A program made the position numbers and the translations under genes. Source: Megascapheus bottae (taxonomy: Eukaryota; Chordata; Mammalia; Rodentia; Geomyidae). From it: a stretch of DNA of 64,000 bases. This document shows positions 26,301 through 32,388 of this stretch, piece by piece. The stretch is taken from NCBI GenBank assembly GCA_024803745.1, contig JANJXV010000013.1, forward strand, positions 11,272,501 to 11,336,500, read 5' to 3'. Position 1 is the first letter of the stretch; every line of letters begins with the position of its first letter. Below the pieces are notes generated by a model. That model was not told the origin of the DNA, searched no databases, and saw only the letters and a program-made list of their open reading frames with translations.

Positions 26301-29300
26301 CTCCTCCCCAAGCTGAACCTTTCCTTCCTTCTCCTTCCCCTTTATCTCCTTTTTCCTCACCTCCTGCTATTCATACTCGATCTTGTACTGGTAGTTCACA
26401 GCCTCCACCGGCCTCCTTATATCATCTGCGGGAGGTGGCAGGGGCAGAAGGGGTCATTCATGTCCATGCTCCCTTTTCAATGACCGATCTTTCCCAGATT
26501 GAGAAGAGACTAGGATCATACTCCCAAGATCCCAATAATTATACCAGAGTTTAAATACCTTGTTCAAACTTACGACCTCACCTGGCATGACTTATATACA
26601 GTCCTGTCCTCTACCCTTACCTCTGAGGAAAAGGAAAGGGTTTGGGTTGCAGCCCAGGCACATGCTGATGAAACCCACCGCCTAGACAATACTTTCCCAG
26701 TAGGGGCAACGGCTGTGCCCAGGGAAGAGCCCAAATGGGATTATGAAAATAATGCACCTGGAAGGGTTAGCAGAAACAGGATGGTAACTTGCCTGGTAGC
26801 TGGCCTCCAGAAGGCAGCCCACCATGCAGTCAACTATGATAAACTAAAGGAGGTTACCCAGAGACCCACTGAAAACCCTGCCGAATTTCTTGATCGCCTT
26901 ACAGTGGCACTCCAGCGTTATACTAAGCTGGAACCGGAGTCAAAAGAAGGTATAATGGTCCTTAATACCCATTTCATTTCCCAGTCGGCTCCCGATATTA
27001 AAAAAAAAGTTGAAAAAAGCTGAGGATGGCCCTCAAACCCCTCAAGGAGATCTGGTGAGCATGGCCTTTAAGGTTTTTAACAACCGGGAGGAACAGAAAA
27101 AGGCTGATAAGGCTGCCCGTAATAAGAAAAATTGCCAGCTCCCGGCTGCTGCCCTTCGGGCTCCTCAAAGAAGAAGCGCCCAACACACACCACCCAGACC
27201 ATGCTTCAAGTGTGGCAAGGAAGGCCACTGGGCAAGGGCTTGCCCTACTCTACAACCACCATCTGGATCCCGCCAAAGTGTGGACAGCCAGGACGCTGGG
27301 GAGTCGACTATCCCTCCTTGTCTCTACAAGGTGAGCCAGTCCCTCCCATACTCCCCACACATGGGGAGGAGCCCAACTTATCCGAGATACTCAGCTTGGC
27401 AACAGAAGTGTGATGATGGCTAGGGCCGCTGGATCCCACAAGCCTCACAATGGAGGAGCCCAGGGTATGTCTCCAGGATGCAGGCACGCTACTTGTATCC
27501 TTTCTTTTGGATATGGGAGCCAGTTACTCATTGTTACCTGAGTGTTCCAGCCTGTCTTTTCCCTCCCAGATCTCCATGGTGGGTATAGATGACCTTCTTA
27601 CTTGCTCTGTAGAATAGATAACTTTCCTATTTTTAACATTCCTTTCTAATTTTACCCCGCTGTCCCGTATCCAAGCTCCCTCAGCCCCTTAAAGCCCTTT
27701 TCCTCTCCCCCAATTTTGCCTGAGGATCGAGTCTTTCTTAAGACCCTTAATCTGTCTGGTTTACATCCTAAGTGGACAGGCCCTCATCAGGTCCTGCTGA
27801 CAGCTCCCACACAGTTTAGCTCAACGGACAGCCACAGTGGTTTCTTCTGTCAAGAGTGAAAAAGGCTCCTGCTCTTGCCCCTTCTATGATGCCAAGGTAT
27901 CTTGCATCCCTGAAGAAGATGGCACCCCTGTCTCTTAAGACTTCTTTTGAATTTCATCCAAAGGACACATATGCATGCTTACTACCATGGAACTCTTACT
28001 GCTCCTTCTGGATGGACAACATCCCTGCCTTCTACCCTCAATGTCGATGCCCCTTGTCAGGAAGTAGCCAGAAAGAGTCTGCGCCCCTTTACAACTATCA
28101 GAAGGCGGGAATGTTAGGCCTGACTGGAAGAAATGACTTCTTCCCTTGGCTCTCTCCCACTTCACCCTGGAAATCCCTGCCCAGCACCTGTAACCCTGGC
28201 AACTGACATGCCTGGGGGCAGTGGGAGGTCCCCATTGAGGCATTTCCCCATCCTCTGAGATCACATCCGTTTCCGCTGTGTCTATACCCCTCCCCCTATA
28301 TAATCACTCACTTCCCGCCCTAAGTCCTCTTGCTCCCCCCAACTCCATCTTGGGTGGCAGGAGTCTGCTTTTTCCTCACGCAATAAACCCTCTTCTCCTG
28401 AACTGCGTGGAGTTTCCTTTGGCAAACCTTACACTTTTTGCTAACTGATGCGTTGTCTTTGCTATGTCTTTCTAATCCATGGATAGATAAGTTTATTCAG
28501 TTTTCCCTTCTCCCAGTGAAATTCTCCCTTTTTTTTTTCTTGCCATTCCATGGGCTTGAATTTAGGGCCTGGGTGCTGTCCTTGGACATTTTTTGCTCAA
28601 GGCTAGTGCTCTGCCACTTGAGCCACAGCACCATTTCCAGCTTTTTCCTGTGTATGTGGTATCAAGGAATTGAACCCCGGGCTTTGTGTATGCTAGGCAA
28701 GCACTGTACCACTAGGCTCCACTCCCGGCCAACTACTATTTTTGATGGCCTAATCATAGTCTTAAGTTGTGAGAACTAGATTCTAGCCTTGACTCTTTGC
28801 CTGGTATCACCATTGATCAGTATACAAATAACCTGTAGGATCTCACTTTGGATCTCCATACAAATATGAAGAGATGAGGCTAAGATTTCTAATATTCTAA
28901 TAGACTGCAAATTACATGAATCGACATTATATTGGCTTTTGTAGAGCAGTCTCATCTCCCATAGAAAAGTATGGCTTACTGGTTTGATGGAAAGACCTTA
29001 GAGCTAAACAGGTTTGGATTTCAGTTCTACTTCTATCTTTCTTATTACGTCTGTGTCCTCTTTGGCAAGTAGGGTTGATAACATCTGCATGAAAAAAAAA
29101 AGTAATGTGATGCACATGAAATACTTGTTCTGAGTAATGTGTGAAATGCCTTAAGTTTATATGAAATTGTTACCAGTTTATTACAGAATTTTATTCATAG
29201 AACTATCCCTGTTTATAGTGTTTGTCTCTCCCATTTGTGTCTTACTTTAATCTTTCTATCCTATTCTGTGGTCTAATCAATGGCTTATGAATGTTGAACG

Positions 29301-31340
29301 AATGAGTTTGTGGATTTCAATTATTTGCCTAATCAAAATTGTGAATTTTGTTGTTGTTGTTTTTTTTTAGTTCCACATAAGATTGTCAAAATAACTCTTT
29401 GTTTTTCAGTTGATGAAACTTCTGAACAGGAACAAAAACACATAGAAACAAACAACAGCAACGCTCAGAACCCCAGTGCCGAGGAGGGTAGCCAGCAGGA
29501 GGAAGACATTTTACCTTTAACCCTTGAAGAGAAGGAAAACAAGGAATATCTGAAGTCTCTATTTGAAATTTTGATTCTTATGGGAAAACAAAACATTCCC
29601 CTGGATGGGCATGAAGCTGATGAAATCCCAGATGGTCTCTTCACTCCTGATAACTTCCAGGCACTGCTGGAGTGTCGGATAAATTCTGGTGAGGAGGTCC
29701 TGAGAAAGCGCTTCGAGACCACAGCAGTTAACACATTGTTCTGCTCTAAAACACAGCAGAAACAGATGCTAGAGATCTGTGAGAGCTGCATCCGGGAAGA
29801 AACTCTCAGGGAAGTAAGAGACTCCCACTTCTTTTCCATTATCACTGATGACGTGGTAGATATAGCAGGGGAAGAGCACCTACCGGTGTTGGTGAGGTTT
29901 GTTGATGAATCACATAACCTAAGAGAGGAATTTGTGGGCTTTCTGCCTTATGAAGCCGATGCAGAAATTCTGGCGGTGAAATTTCATACTACAATAACTG
30001 AGAAGTGGGGACTAAATATGGAGTATTGTCGTGGTCAGGCTTACATTGTATCTAGTGGATTTTCATCCAAAATGAAGATTGTTGCATCTAGACTTTTAGA
30101 GAAATATCCTCAAGCTATCTACACACTCTGCTCTTCCTGTGCCTTAAATATGTGGTTGGCAAAGTCAGTCCCAGTGATGGGGGTATCCATTGCATTAGGA
30201 ACAATAGAGGAAGTTTGTTCTTTTTTCCATCGATCACCGCAACTGCTTTTAGAACTTGACAATGTAATTTCCGTTCTTTTCCAGAATAGTGAAGAACGAG
30301 GCAAAGAACTGAAGGAAATTTGCCATTCTCAGTGGACAGGCAGGCATGATGCATTTGAAATTTTAGTGGATCTCCTGCAAGCACTTGTTTTGTGTTTAGA
30401 TGGTATAAATAGTGACACAAATACTAGGTGGAACAACTGTATAGCTGGCCGGGCATTTGTTCTCTGTAGTGCAGTGACAGATTTTGATTTTATTGTTACT
30501 GTTGTTGTTCTTAAAAATGTCTTATCTTTTACAAGAGCCTTTGGGAAAAATCTCCAGGGGCAAACATCTGATGTCTTCTTTGCAGCCAGTAGTCTGACGG
30601 CGGTGCTTCACTCACTCAATGAAGTGATGGAAAACATTGAAGTTTATCATGAGTTTTGGTTTGAGGAAGCTACAAATTTGGCAACCAAGCTTGATATCCA
30701 AATGAAACTCCCTGGAAAATTCCGAAGGGCCCAGCAAGGTAATGTGGAATCTCAGCTAACCTCTGAGAGTTACTATAAAGAAACCCTAAGTGTTCCAACA
30801 GTGGAGCATATTATTCAGGAACTTAAAGATATATTTTCAGAACAGCACCTCAAAGCTCTTAAATGCTTATCTCTGGTTCCCTCAGTCATGGGCCAGCTCA
30901 AATTTAACACTTCAGAGGAACACCATGCTGACATGTACAGAAGTGACTTACCCAACCCTGACACCCTCTCAGCCGAGCTTCACTGTTGGAGAATTAAGTG
31001 GAAACACAGAGGGAAAGATATAGAGCTACCATCCACCATTTATGAAGCCCTCCACCTGCCCGACATCAAGTTTTTTCCTAATGTATATGCCTTGCTGAAG
31101 GTCCTGTGCATTCTTCCTGTGATGAAGGTTGAAAATGAGCGTTATGAAAATGGACGAAAACGTCTCAAAGCATACTTAAGGAACACTTTGACAGACCAAA
31201 GGTCAAGTAACTTGGCTTTGCTTAATATAAATTTTGATATAAAACATGATCTGGATCTAATGGTGGATACATATATCAAACTTTATACAACTAAGTCAGA
31301 GCTACCTACAGAGAATTCAGAGACCATTCAAAATACTTAA
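6256..31340 (+). CDS. THAP12: THAP12: THAP-domain protein with hAT-transposase-like body (five coding exons)
   Basis: Joined exons 6256-6344, 17392-17512, 22199-22306, 23688-23724 and 29410-31340 give 2286 nt, or 761 residues plus stop. All introns are GT-AG, with phases 2, 0, 0 and 1. Residues 1-86 are a THAP zinc finger: C5, C10, C58 and H61 as ligands, the FPRDP segment with P26, W34, and the closing AIPTIF box at 81-86. Residues 119-160 are acidic and low in complexity. Residues about 160-735 align by pattern to hAT transposases, with D265/D269, a QWTGRHDA (RW-type) motif around W427, and an hAT dimerisation-type end (about 640-735, ERYENGRKR). The product is known as p52rIPK, reported to repress P58IPK (DNAJC3) and so affect PKR signalling. 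THAP fingers bind DNA in the nucleus. The start has A at -3, and the THAP fold needs the Met-Pro-x-x-Cys beginning. I recognise this protein by its sequence; confidence is very high. Confidence 0.97.
6621..7385 (+). other. Intron 1, 5' part, with an old mammalian repeat
   Basis: No coding signal. 7013-7165 (AATATTGAAGGCCTATTATG, then a GGGAACAGTGCAGACAAT-like stretch) resembles a very old interspersed repeat shared by mammals. The family was not settled. Confidence 0.4.
7386..7758 (+). repeat. Target-site duplication pair of the RTRAF retrocopy
   Basis: AAAGATTAGTGCAGTA (7386-7401) and AAAGATTCGTGCAGTA (7743-7758) are 15/16 identical and bracket the retrocopy. The insertion point TT|AAAG fits the L1 endonuclease preference. 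Confidence 0.9.
7401..7742 (+). pseudogene. RTRAF: 5'-truncated processed pseudogene of RTRAF (hCLE/CGI-99)
   Basis: From 7401 the sequence encodes the last 53 residues of RTRAF (ending KTDHRLGKVGR) without a frameshift or early stop, closing with TGA at 7560-7562. A 3' UTR piece with AATAAA at 7715 and a poly-A run from 7736 follows. There is no start codon for the family and the N-terminal four fifths are missing. It is intronless and flanked by a target-site duplication, so it was copied by L1 machinery and 5' truncated. The parent protein is an RNA-binding factor of the tRNA-ligase and RNA polymerase II-associated complexes; this copy is not expected to make it. Confidence 0.92.
7868..8077 (-). 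repeat. B1-Geo SINE, reverse
   Basis: Geo half (CTTGAGCCACAATGCCACG), linker, and B1 head in reverse (CAGGCGTGAGCCACCAG). Confidence 0.85.
8098..8315 (-). repeat. TG/TA and TTG microsatellites leading into a shortened IDL-Geo, reverse
   Basis: TATATA/TG run 8098-8132, (TTG)n 8134-8157, then IDL-Geo in reverse with part of the Geo half missing. The TTG run sits where the SINE tail would be. Confidence 0.8.
8427..8629 (-). repeat. IDL-Geo SINE, reverse
   Basis: Tail, Geo half (TCAGCCACAGCACCACTTCC), then ID-like head in reverse (GCTAGGCAAGCACTCTACTA). Confidence 0.9.
8793..9003 (-). repeat. B1-Geo SINE, reverse, with GC-dinucleotide tail
   Basis: A short (GC)n run at 8795-8805 sits in the tail position. 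The Geo and B1 halves follow, moderately diverged. Confidence 0.75.
9110..9330 (-). repeat. Ancient mammalian repeat, family not assigned
   Basis: The stretch GTGCTGCTGTAACAAAATAG followed by CACTTTATTTTTCACAGTCT matches a widespread old repeat of placental genomes. I could not fix the family name or strand firmly. Confidence 0.4.
9346..9592 (-). repeat. B1-Geo SINE, reverse
   Basis: Complete, with the Geo half (ATTTGAGCCACAGCACCATT) and the B1 end (ACAGGTGTGAGTCACCAG). Confidence 0.85.
9593..10001. other. Intron 1 sequence without recognised elements
   Basis: AT-rich with many stops. Nothing assignable. Confidence 0.4.
10002..10120 (-). repeat. B1 monomer, reverse
   Basis: T-rich tail, GAGACAACATCTTCTTATGT, then CACATGCTGGGATTACAAGC, as in a B1 without a Geo half. 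Confidence 0.7.
10144..10260 (+). repeat. IDL-Geo SINE, forward, most of the Geo half deleted
   Basis: The ID-like head (GTAGAGTGCTTGCCTAGCAT) joins directly to the B-box end of Geo (GAGTTCAAGTCCCAGGCCTG) and a poly-A tail. Confidence 0.85.
10551..10746 (-). repeat. IDL-Geo SINE, reverse
   Basis: Complete reverse copy ending CACTAGGCCACATTCCCAGC. Confidence 0.9.
10848..11083 (-). repeat. B1-Geo SINE, reverse
   Basis: Contains a C-rich insertion in the Geo half at 10900-10915. The B1 head is recognisable at the right end. Confidence 0.8.
11235..11453 (+). repeat. IDL-Geo SINE, forward, young copy
   Basis: Full length with an A-rich tail (AAAAGAAAAG). A perfect 17-bp duplication, GAAAAACAGTGTCATTT, lies at 11216-11232 and 11454-11470. 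Confidence 0.95.
11536..11777 (-). repeat. GT/GA/GGGA microsatellite and B1-Geo SINE, reverse
   Basis: Microsatellite 11536-11578 sits in the tail position of a diverged reverse B1-Geo (11579-11777). Confidence 0.75.
11788..12026 (-). repeat. B1-Geo SINE, reverse
   Basis: Second copy immediately to the right, ending GTTGTGAGCCACCAGCACTC. Confidence 0.8.
12027..12358. other. Intron 1 sequence without recognised elements
   Basis: AT-rich. Nothing assignable. Confidence 0.4.
12376..12648 (+). repeat. IDL-Geo SINE, forward, with a (CA)n expansion between its halves
   Basis: The CA run (12452-12498) replaces the usual linker between the ID-like head and the Geo half. Flanked by a perfect 17-bp duplication AAAGAATTGTTAGCATC (12359-12375, 12649-12665). 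Confidence 0.93.
12745..12952 (-). repeat. IDL-Geo SINE, reverse
   Basis: Complete. AGATTAGTTA on both sides (12732-12741, 12953-12962) is a likely target-site duplication. Confidence 0.9.
12963..13468. other. Intron 1 sequence without recognised elements
   Basis: No repeat family or reading frame recognised. Confidence 0.4.
13484..13684 (+). repeat. IDL-Geo SINE, forward
   Basis: Full dimer with long poly-A and a perfect 15-bp duplication AAATCTTTCTGAACA (13469-13483, 13685-13699). Confidence 0.93.
13994..14200 (+). repeat. IDL-Geo SINE, forward
   Basis: Moderately diverged head (AGTTTGGCTTAGTGGCAGAA), with the Geo half and poly-A intact. Confidence 0.88.
14239..14445 (-). repeat. IDL-Geo SINE, reverse
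   Basis: Complete reverse copy. It lies about 40 bp from a forward copy, making a potential inverted pair. Confidence 0.88.
14641..14798 (-). repeat. B1-Geo SINE, reverse, 3' part missing
   Basis: Starts inside the Geo half (CATTTGAGCCACAGTTCTGC) and runs to the B1 head. Confidence 0.75.
15066..15150 (-). repeat. ID-type SINE monomer, reverse
   Basis: T-run followed by GAGGTTTGAACACAGGACCT and GTCAGGCATTTAACCCAC, a diverged ID in reverse. Confidence 0.5.
15298..15368. repeat. CT-rich simple sequence
   Basis: CTCTCTGTC/TCTCTC run. Confidence 0.85.
15601..16905. other. Intron 1 sequence without a gene
   Basis: Mostly AT-rich. 15965-16060 (TTCTTCATCTGTACAAGTCA, ATAATACCCTCC) has the look of a MIR core in sense, but weakly. 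Confidence 0.35.
16910..17025 (-). repeat. B1-like monomer, reverse
   Basis: CCTTGATCCTCTTTACCTAA, then GGATATGTGCCACCATACCC. Confidence 0.6.
17143..17331 (-). repeat. (CTTCC)n tract and B1 monomer, reverse
   Basis: The pyrimidine tract 17143-17228 lies at the tail side of a reverse B1 (17229-17331, CATGCTGGGATTACAGGTGT). It ends about 60 bp before the THAP12 exon 2 acceptor. Confidence 0.75.
17392..17512 (+). CDS. THAP12: THAP12 coding exon 2
   Basis: The acceptor is TTTGCTTGTAG. The exon completes Arg30 and encodes residues 31-70, including W34 and the CAKH zinc ligands C58/H61. The donor is ACC|GTAAGTAA. A reverse B1 ends only about 60 bp upstream. Confidence 0.95.
17742..17932 (+). repeat. 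IDL-Geo SINE, forward
   Basis: Head with an internal deletion, Geo half and poly-A. The flanks AAAAAATTTTACGT (17728-17741) and AAAAAATTCGACGT (17927-17940) match except at two bases. Confidence 0.9.
18138..18435 (-). repeat. B1-Geo SINE, reverse, with internal duplication
   Basis: The Geo segment around CTGAGCTC..TCAGCTCAAG occurs twice in slightly different form (18195-18262), making the copy about 60 bp longer than its relatives. Confidence 0.8.
18436..18582 (-). repeat. IDL-Geo SINE, reverse, tail end missing
   Basis: Begins at CTTGAGCTTTCTCAAGGCTG and continues to the head (CACTAAACCACATTCCCAGC). Confidence 0.85.
18583..19309. other. Intron 2 sequence without recognised elements
   Basis: AT-rich. 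No family recognised. Confidence 0.4.
19328..19553 (-). repeat. B1-Geo SINE, reverse
   Basis: Complete, ending GGATTACAAGCATGAGCCAC. Confidence 0.82.
19554..20166. other. Intron 2 sequence without recognised elements
   Basis: AT-rich. Nothing assignable. Confidence 0.4.
20167..20408. repeat. B1 head (forward) fused to IDL-Geo (reverse)
   Basis: 20167-20245 is a forward B1 head (CCTGTAATCCTAGCTGCTCA). It stops abruptly where a reverse IDL-Geo without its tail begins (20250-20408). This is a truncated or rearranged junction. Confidence 0.75.
20459..20551 (-). repeat. Old ID-type monomer, reverse
   Basis: TTTTGAACTCAAGGGTTCAT, then TTAAGCAGGTATTCTACTGC. Confidence 0.5.
20789..20965 (+). repeat. 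Two B1-type fragments, forward
   Basis: 20789-20840 is a B1-Geo head, cut short. 20884-20965 is a separate B1 (CTAGTATTTCCAACACTTGG). Confidence 0.6.
21175..21420 (+). repeat. B1-Geo SINE, forward
   Basis: Complete dimer with a CA-rich tail. Confidence 0.85.
21460..21678 (+). repeat. IDL-Geo SINE, forward, with a (GA)n tail
   Basis: The SINE body ends near 21634 and the tail is a GA/GAAA run to 21678 instead of poly-A. GTACATATGG occurs on both sides (21450-21459, 21679-21688). Confidence 0.9.
21690..22198. other. Intron 2, 3' end, no repeat recognised
   Basis: Ends in the polypyrimidine tract before exon 3. Confidence 0.4.
22199..22306 (+). CDS. THAP12: THAP12 coding exon 3
   Basis: The acceptor follows a T-rich tract (TTTTTTTTGCAG). 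The exon is exactly 36 codons (residues 71-106), in phase 0 at both ends, and carries the AIPTIF box that closes the THAP fold and a basic segment (SRHRKRIKE). The donor is TTG|GTATGT. Confidence 0.95.
22307..22936. other. Intron 3, 5' part, no repeat recognised
   Basis: AT-rich. No coding or repeat signal. Confidence 0.4.
22937..23258 (+). repeat. Trimeric B1-B1-ID SINE, forward
   Basis: Three joined units. The left is a B1-like head (GATCACAGTTCAAGGCCAGC); the middle is a second B1-like unit (CCATCCAGGCTATGTGG, ending AAGATCTTATTTGAAAAACA); the right is an ID unit (GCACCTGCCTAGCAAATGCA and TTCAGATCTCAGTACTGG). Two more copies with the same order lie at 36632-36945 and 58301-58588. Confidence 0.7.
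23357..23643 (-). repeat. (GT)n and B1-Geo SINE, reverse
   Basis: The GT/TATG-rich tract 23357-23424 occupies the tail position of a reverse B1-Geo that ends about 45 bp before the THAP12 exon 4 acceptor. Confidence 0.88.
23688..23724 (+). CDS. THAP12: THAP12 coding exon 4 (37-nt microexon)
   Basis: The acceptor is TTGTTATTTAG and the donor is AAAA|GTAAGTGA. It encodes residues 107-118 (SEDEIRTLKQKK) plus one base of residue 119. Its length is not a multiple of three, so skipping it shifts the frame. A reverse B1-Geo SINE ends about 45 bp before the acceptor. Confidence 0.93.
23740..24963. other. Intron 4, 5' part
   Basis: No gene. 24235-24330 (GTTCTCACAGGCACTGTGTT, TTTACAGATGAGACATGG) is a possible MIR in reverse. 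Confidence 0.4.
24969..25288 (+). repeat. 5' LTR
   Basis: Begins TGTTAGGCC and ends CTTACA. It has a TATA box, TATATAA, at 25154-25160 and a poly(A) signal, AATAAA, at 25237-25242. The direction is the same as THAP12. Confidence 0.93.
25291..25308 (+). other. Primer-binding site, tRNA-His type
   Basis: TGGTGCCGTGACTCAGAT follows the LTR after two bases. It matches the complement of the 3' end of tRNA-His at 17 of 18 positions (A instead of G at 25305), as in HERV-H-like elements. Confidence 0.85.
25615..25865 (+). repeat. Degenerate minisatellite in the retroviral leader
   Basis: Repeated TCCTCACTGACTCCACCCC-like units, about 20-35 bp each and irregular, occur at least seven times between the primer site and gag. 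Strongly C-rich on this strand. Confidence 0.75.
25880..27423 (+). pseudogene. Retroviral gag remnant (matrix, capsid, nucleocapsid)
   Basis: The gag ATG at 25880 (Met-Gly-Ser) is stopped by TAG at 26018-26020 after 46 codons. The matrix-like sequence continues in another frame (WSQWPQNGTLDYN near 26030). Capsid is in a third stretch, with the homology-region-like segment RPTENPAEFLDRL near 26860. Another frame change falls at the A-run 27000-27008. The nucleocapsid knuckle CFKCGKEGHWARAC is intact at 27202-27243 (CX2CX4HX4C). At least two frame breaks and one stop make it inactive. Confidence 0.88.
27424..27610 (+). pseudogene. Retroviral protease remnant
   Basis: A protease active-site region is visible (LLDMGASYSLLP, 27504-27539), but the catalytic triplet reads Asp-Met-Gly instead of Asp-Thr-Gly. 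The domain ends early in a deletion. Confidence 0.75.
27655..27880 (+). pseudogene. C-terminal integrase remnant
   Basis: HPKWTGPHQVLLTAPT (about 27765-27812) is the GPY/F-type C-terminal region of a gamma-type integrase, followed by an SRVKKAP-like ending. Everything between protease and this point has been lost. Confidence 0.75.
27881..28111 (+). other. Unassigned 3' internal sequence and purine-rich tract
   Basis: About 220 bp that may be the joined ends of a deleted env; no domain is seen. The GAAGGCGGGAA run (28101-28111) before the LTR is in the polypurine-tract position. Confidence 0.45.
28112..28433 (+). repeat. 3' LTR
   Basis: Near-identical to the 5' LTR. TATATAA at 28297-28303 and AATAAA at 28382-28387 are preserved. 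Confidence 0.93.
28527..28732 (-). repeat. IDL-Geo SINE, reverse
   Basis: Complete reverse copy about 95 bp right of the provirus, ending CACTAGGCTCCACTCCCGGC. Confidence 0.9.
28733..29409. other. Intron 4, 3' end
   Basis: No repeat recognised. It contains two acceptor-like sites before exon 5, at 29369-29370 and 29408-29409. Confidence 0.5.
29410..31340 (+). CDS. THAP12: THAP12 coding exon 5 (last, hAT-like body)
   Basis: The acceptor is CTTTGTTTTTCAG. The exon is 1931 nt and encodes residues 119-761 with a TAA stop. The single large exon holding the whole hAT-like region fits descent from an intronless transposase gene. A second acceptor at 29369-29370, 39 nt upstream, is also in frame with exon 4 and meets no stop. 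Confidence 0.95.
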
Positions 31341-31771
31341 AAGATTTGTAAAATGGGCTTTCTCATATTTGCTGTTTGGAAGAAAAGCCTTTAAGGTGTT
31401 GTAAGCCACTGAATCATTGACTTTCATTGCCTCTAGGCCTCAAATGAATATACTAGCCATTGATAATCTGCTTATGTAAGCAGCTCCTGTTTGAATTTTC
31501 ATGCTTTGAATACCTGTCTTTTCTTCCGAAAGATGGCATTGGAAGTGCCCTCACTTCTGATGGTGTCACTGTGGAACTGTTTGAGTTAAGTCATTTTAGA
31601 TACAACATTATCACTGTGGATCTAGTTGTCAGGTAGTTACCCATCTTTTGATGAAAATGAATTTGAGGAAGTATGGAAAAGGAAGAAATTCATTTTATGA
31701 AATGTTACAAGGAAGCTCATCATTGGCTTTTGACTGATTGGAATTTTAAGTGTAGTGTTAAAACTGTTTGG

Positions 31772-31938
31772 CAGCACTGGGTAGGTAGAAGCAGGAAGAT
31801 GTCAAGTTCAAGACCATCCTGGGCTACATAATAAGATCCTGTCTCAAAAAACTAGGGGCTTAGGGATGTAGTTCAGGGGTAGAGCACTTATCTAAGTATG
31901 CATGAAGCTCTGGGTTCAGTGCCCAGCACAAAGGTAAA
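31772..31938 (+). repeat. B1 plus ID composite in the 3' UTR, forward
   Basis: The 3' part of a B1 (AAGACCATCCTGGGCTACAT) runs into an ID unit (GTAGTTCAGGGGTAGAGCAC) with no Geo-type insertion. Confidence 0.75.
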
Positions 31939-32292
31939 AAATCTGTAGCGGATAGTTAAGGGAATTACCAGAAAGAGAAATTTGTAAGCTCACCCAAAGG
32001 TTTCAGTATAGATTTTATGTATCAAAGCAACTCAGAGAAACAAGCCACAGTTGAAGTGGGAATGAAAGAACTTGCCCTTGCTGCTTTACATCTGATTGTT
32101 GCTGTTTACATTCCTTTGTTGAGCCTACATTTTCATAAGCTTTTCAGTAAGTAAGATTGAACACTTCTGCTTCATGGTCAAGACAGAAGCCAAGGCCAGC
32201 TACACAGGCAACTTCCTTGTCTGTTTGCTTCTGTCTTTTTCCGTGATTATATATCTACTGCCTCGTCTTGATTTACAAGAAAAACCTACAAA

Positions 32293-32298
32293 AATAAA
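32293..32298 (+). terminator. THAP12: Possible proximal poly(A) signal of THAP12
   Basis: AATAAA followed by TGTTTTGTGGTGT, a good GT-rich downstream element. Confidence 0.6.
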
Positions 32299-32388
32299 TG
32301 TTTTGTGGTGTATCTAGAAATAATACAGAAAAAGATTGCTGTTATTTTTGGTGAAGAAAATCAATTTTGTACAGTTTATTTCAATCTA

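Larger units (their letters stand above)
24969..28433 (+). mobile_element. Class I (gamma-type) endogenous retrovirus, internally deleted, sense within THAP12 intron 4
   Basis: About 3.5 kb. Order: 5' LTR (24969-25288), primer-binding site (25291-25308), C-rich leader, broken gag, protease remnant, a tail piece of integrase, a short unassigned stretch, a purine-rich tract, and 3' LTR (28112-28433). Reverse transcriptase, RNase H, most of integrase and nearly all of env are absent. The gag has gamma-type traits: Gly2 for myristoylation, a capsid homology-region-like segment and one CCHC knuckle. The two LTRs differ at about 13 of 320 positions plus a 2-base indel by my hand count, so insertion was probably some millions of years ago. 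The element could not move by itself. Confidence 0.92.
24964..28438 (+). repeat. 5-bp target-site duplication of the provirus
   Basis: CTTTT at 24964-24968 and again at 28434-28438 flank the TG...CA ends of the LTRs. Five or four bp is normal for class I elements. Confidence 0.75.

Noticed and set aside
25880..27423. A working gag gene
   Set aside because: A stop after 46 codons and at least two frame changes break it.
24900..28264. Similar minus-strand frames starting near 25121 and 28264
   Set aside because: They are the same antisense frame in the two LTR copies, not a gene family.
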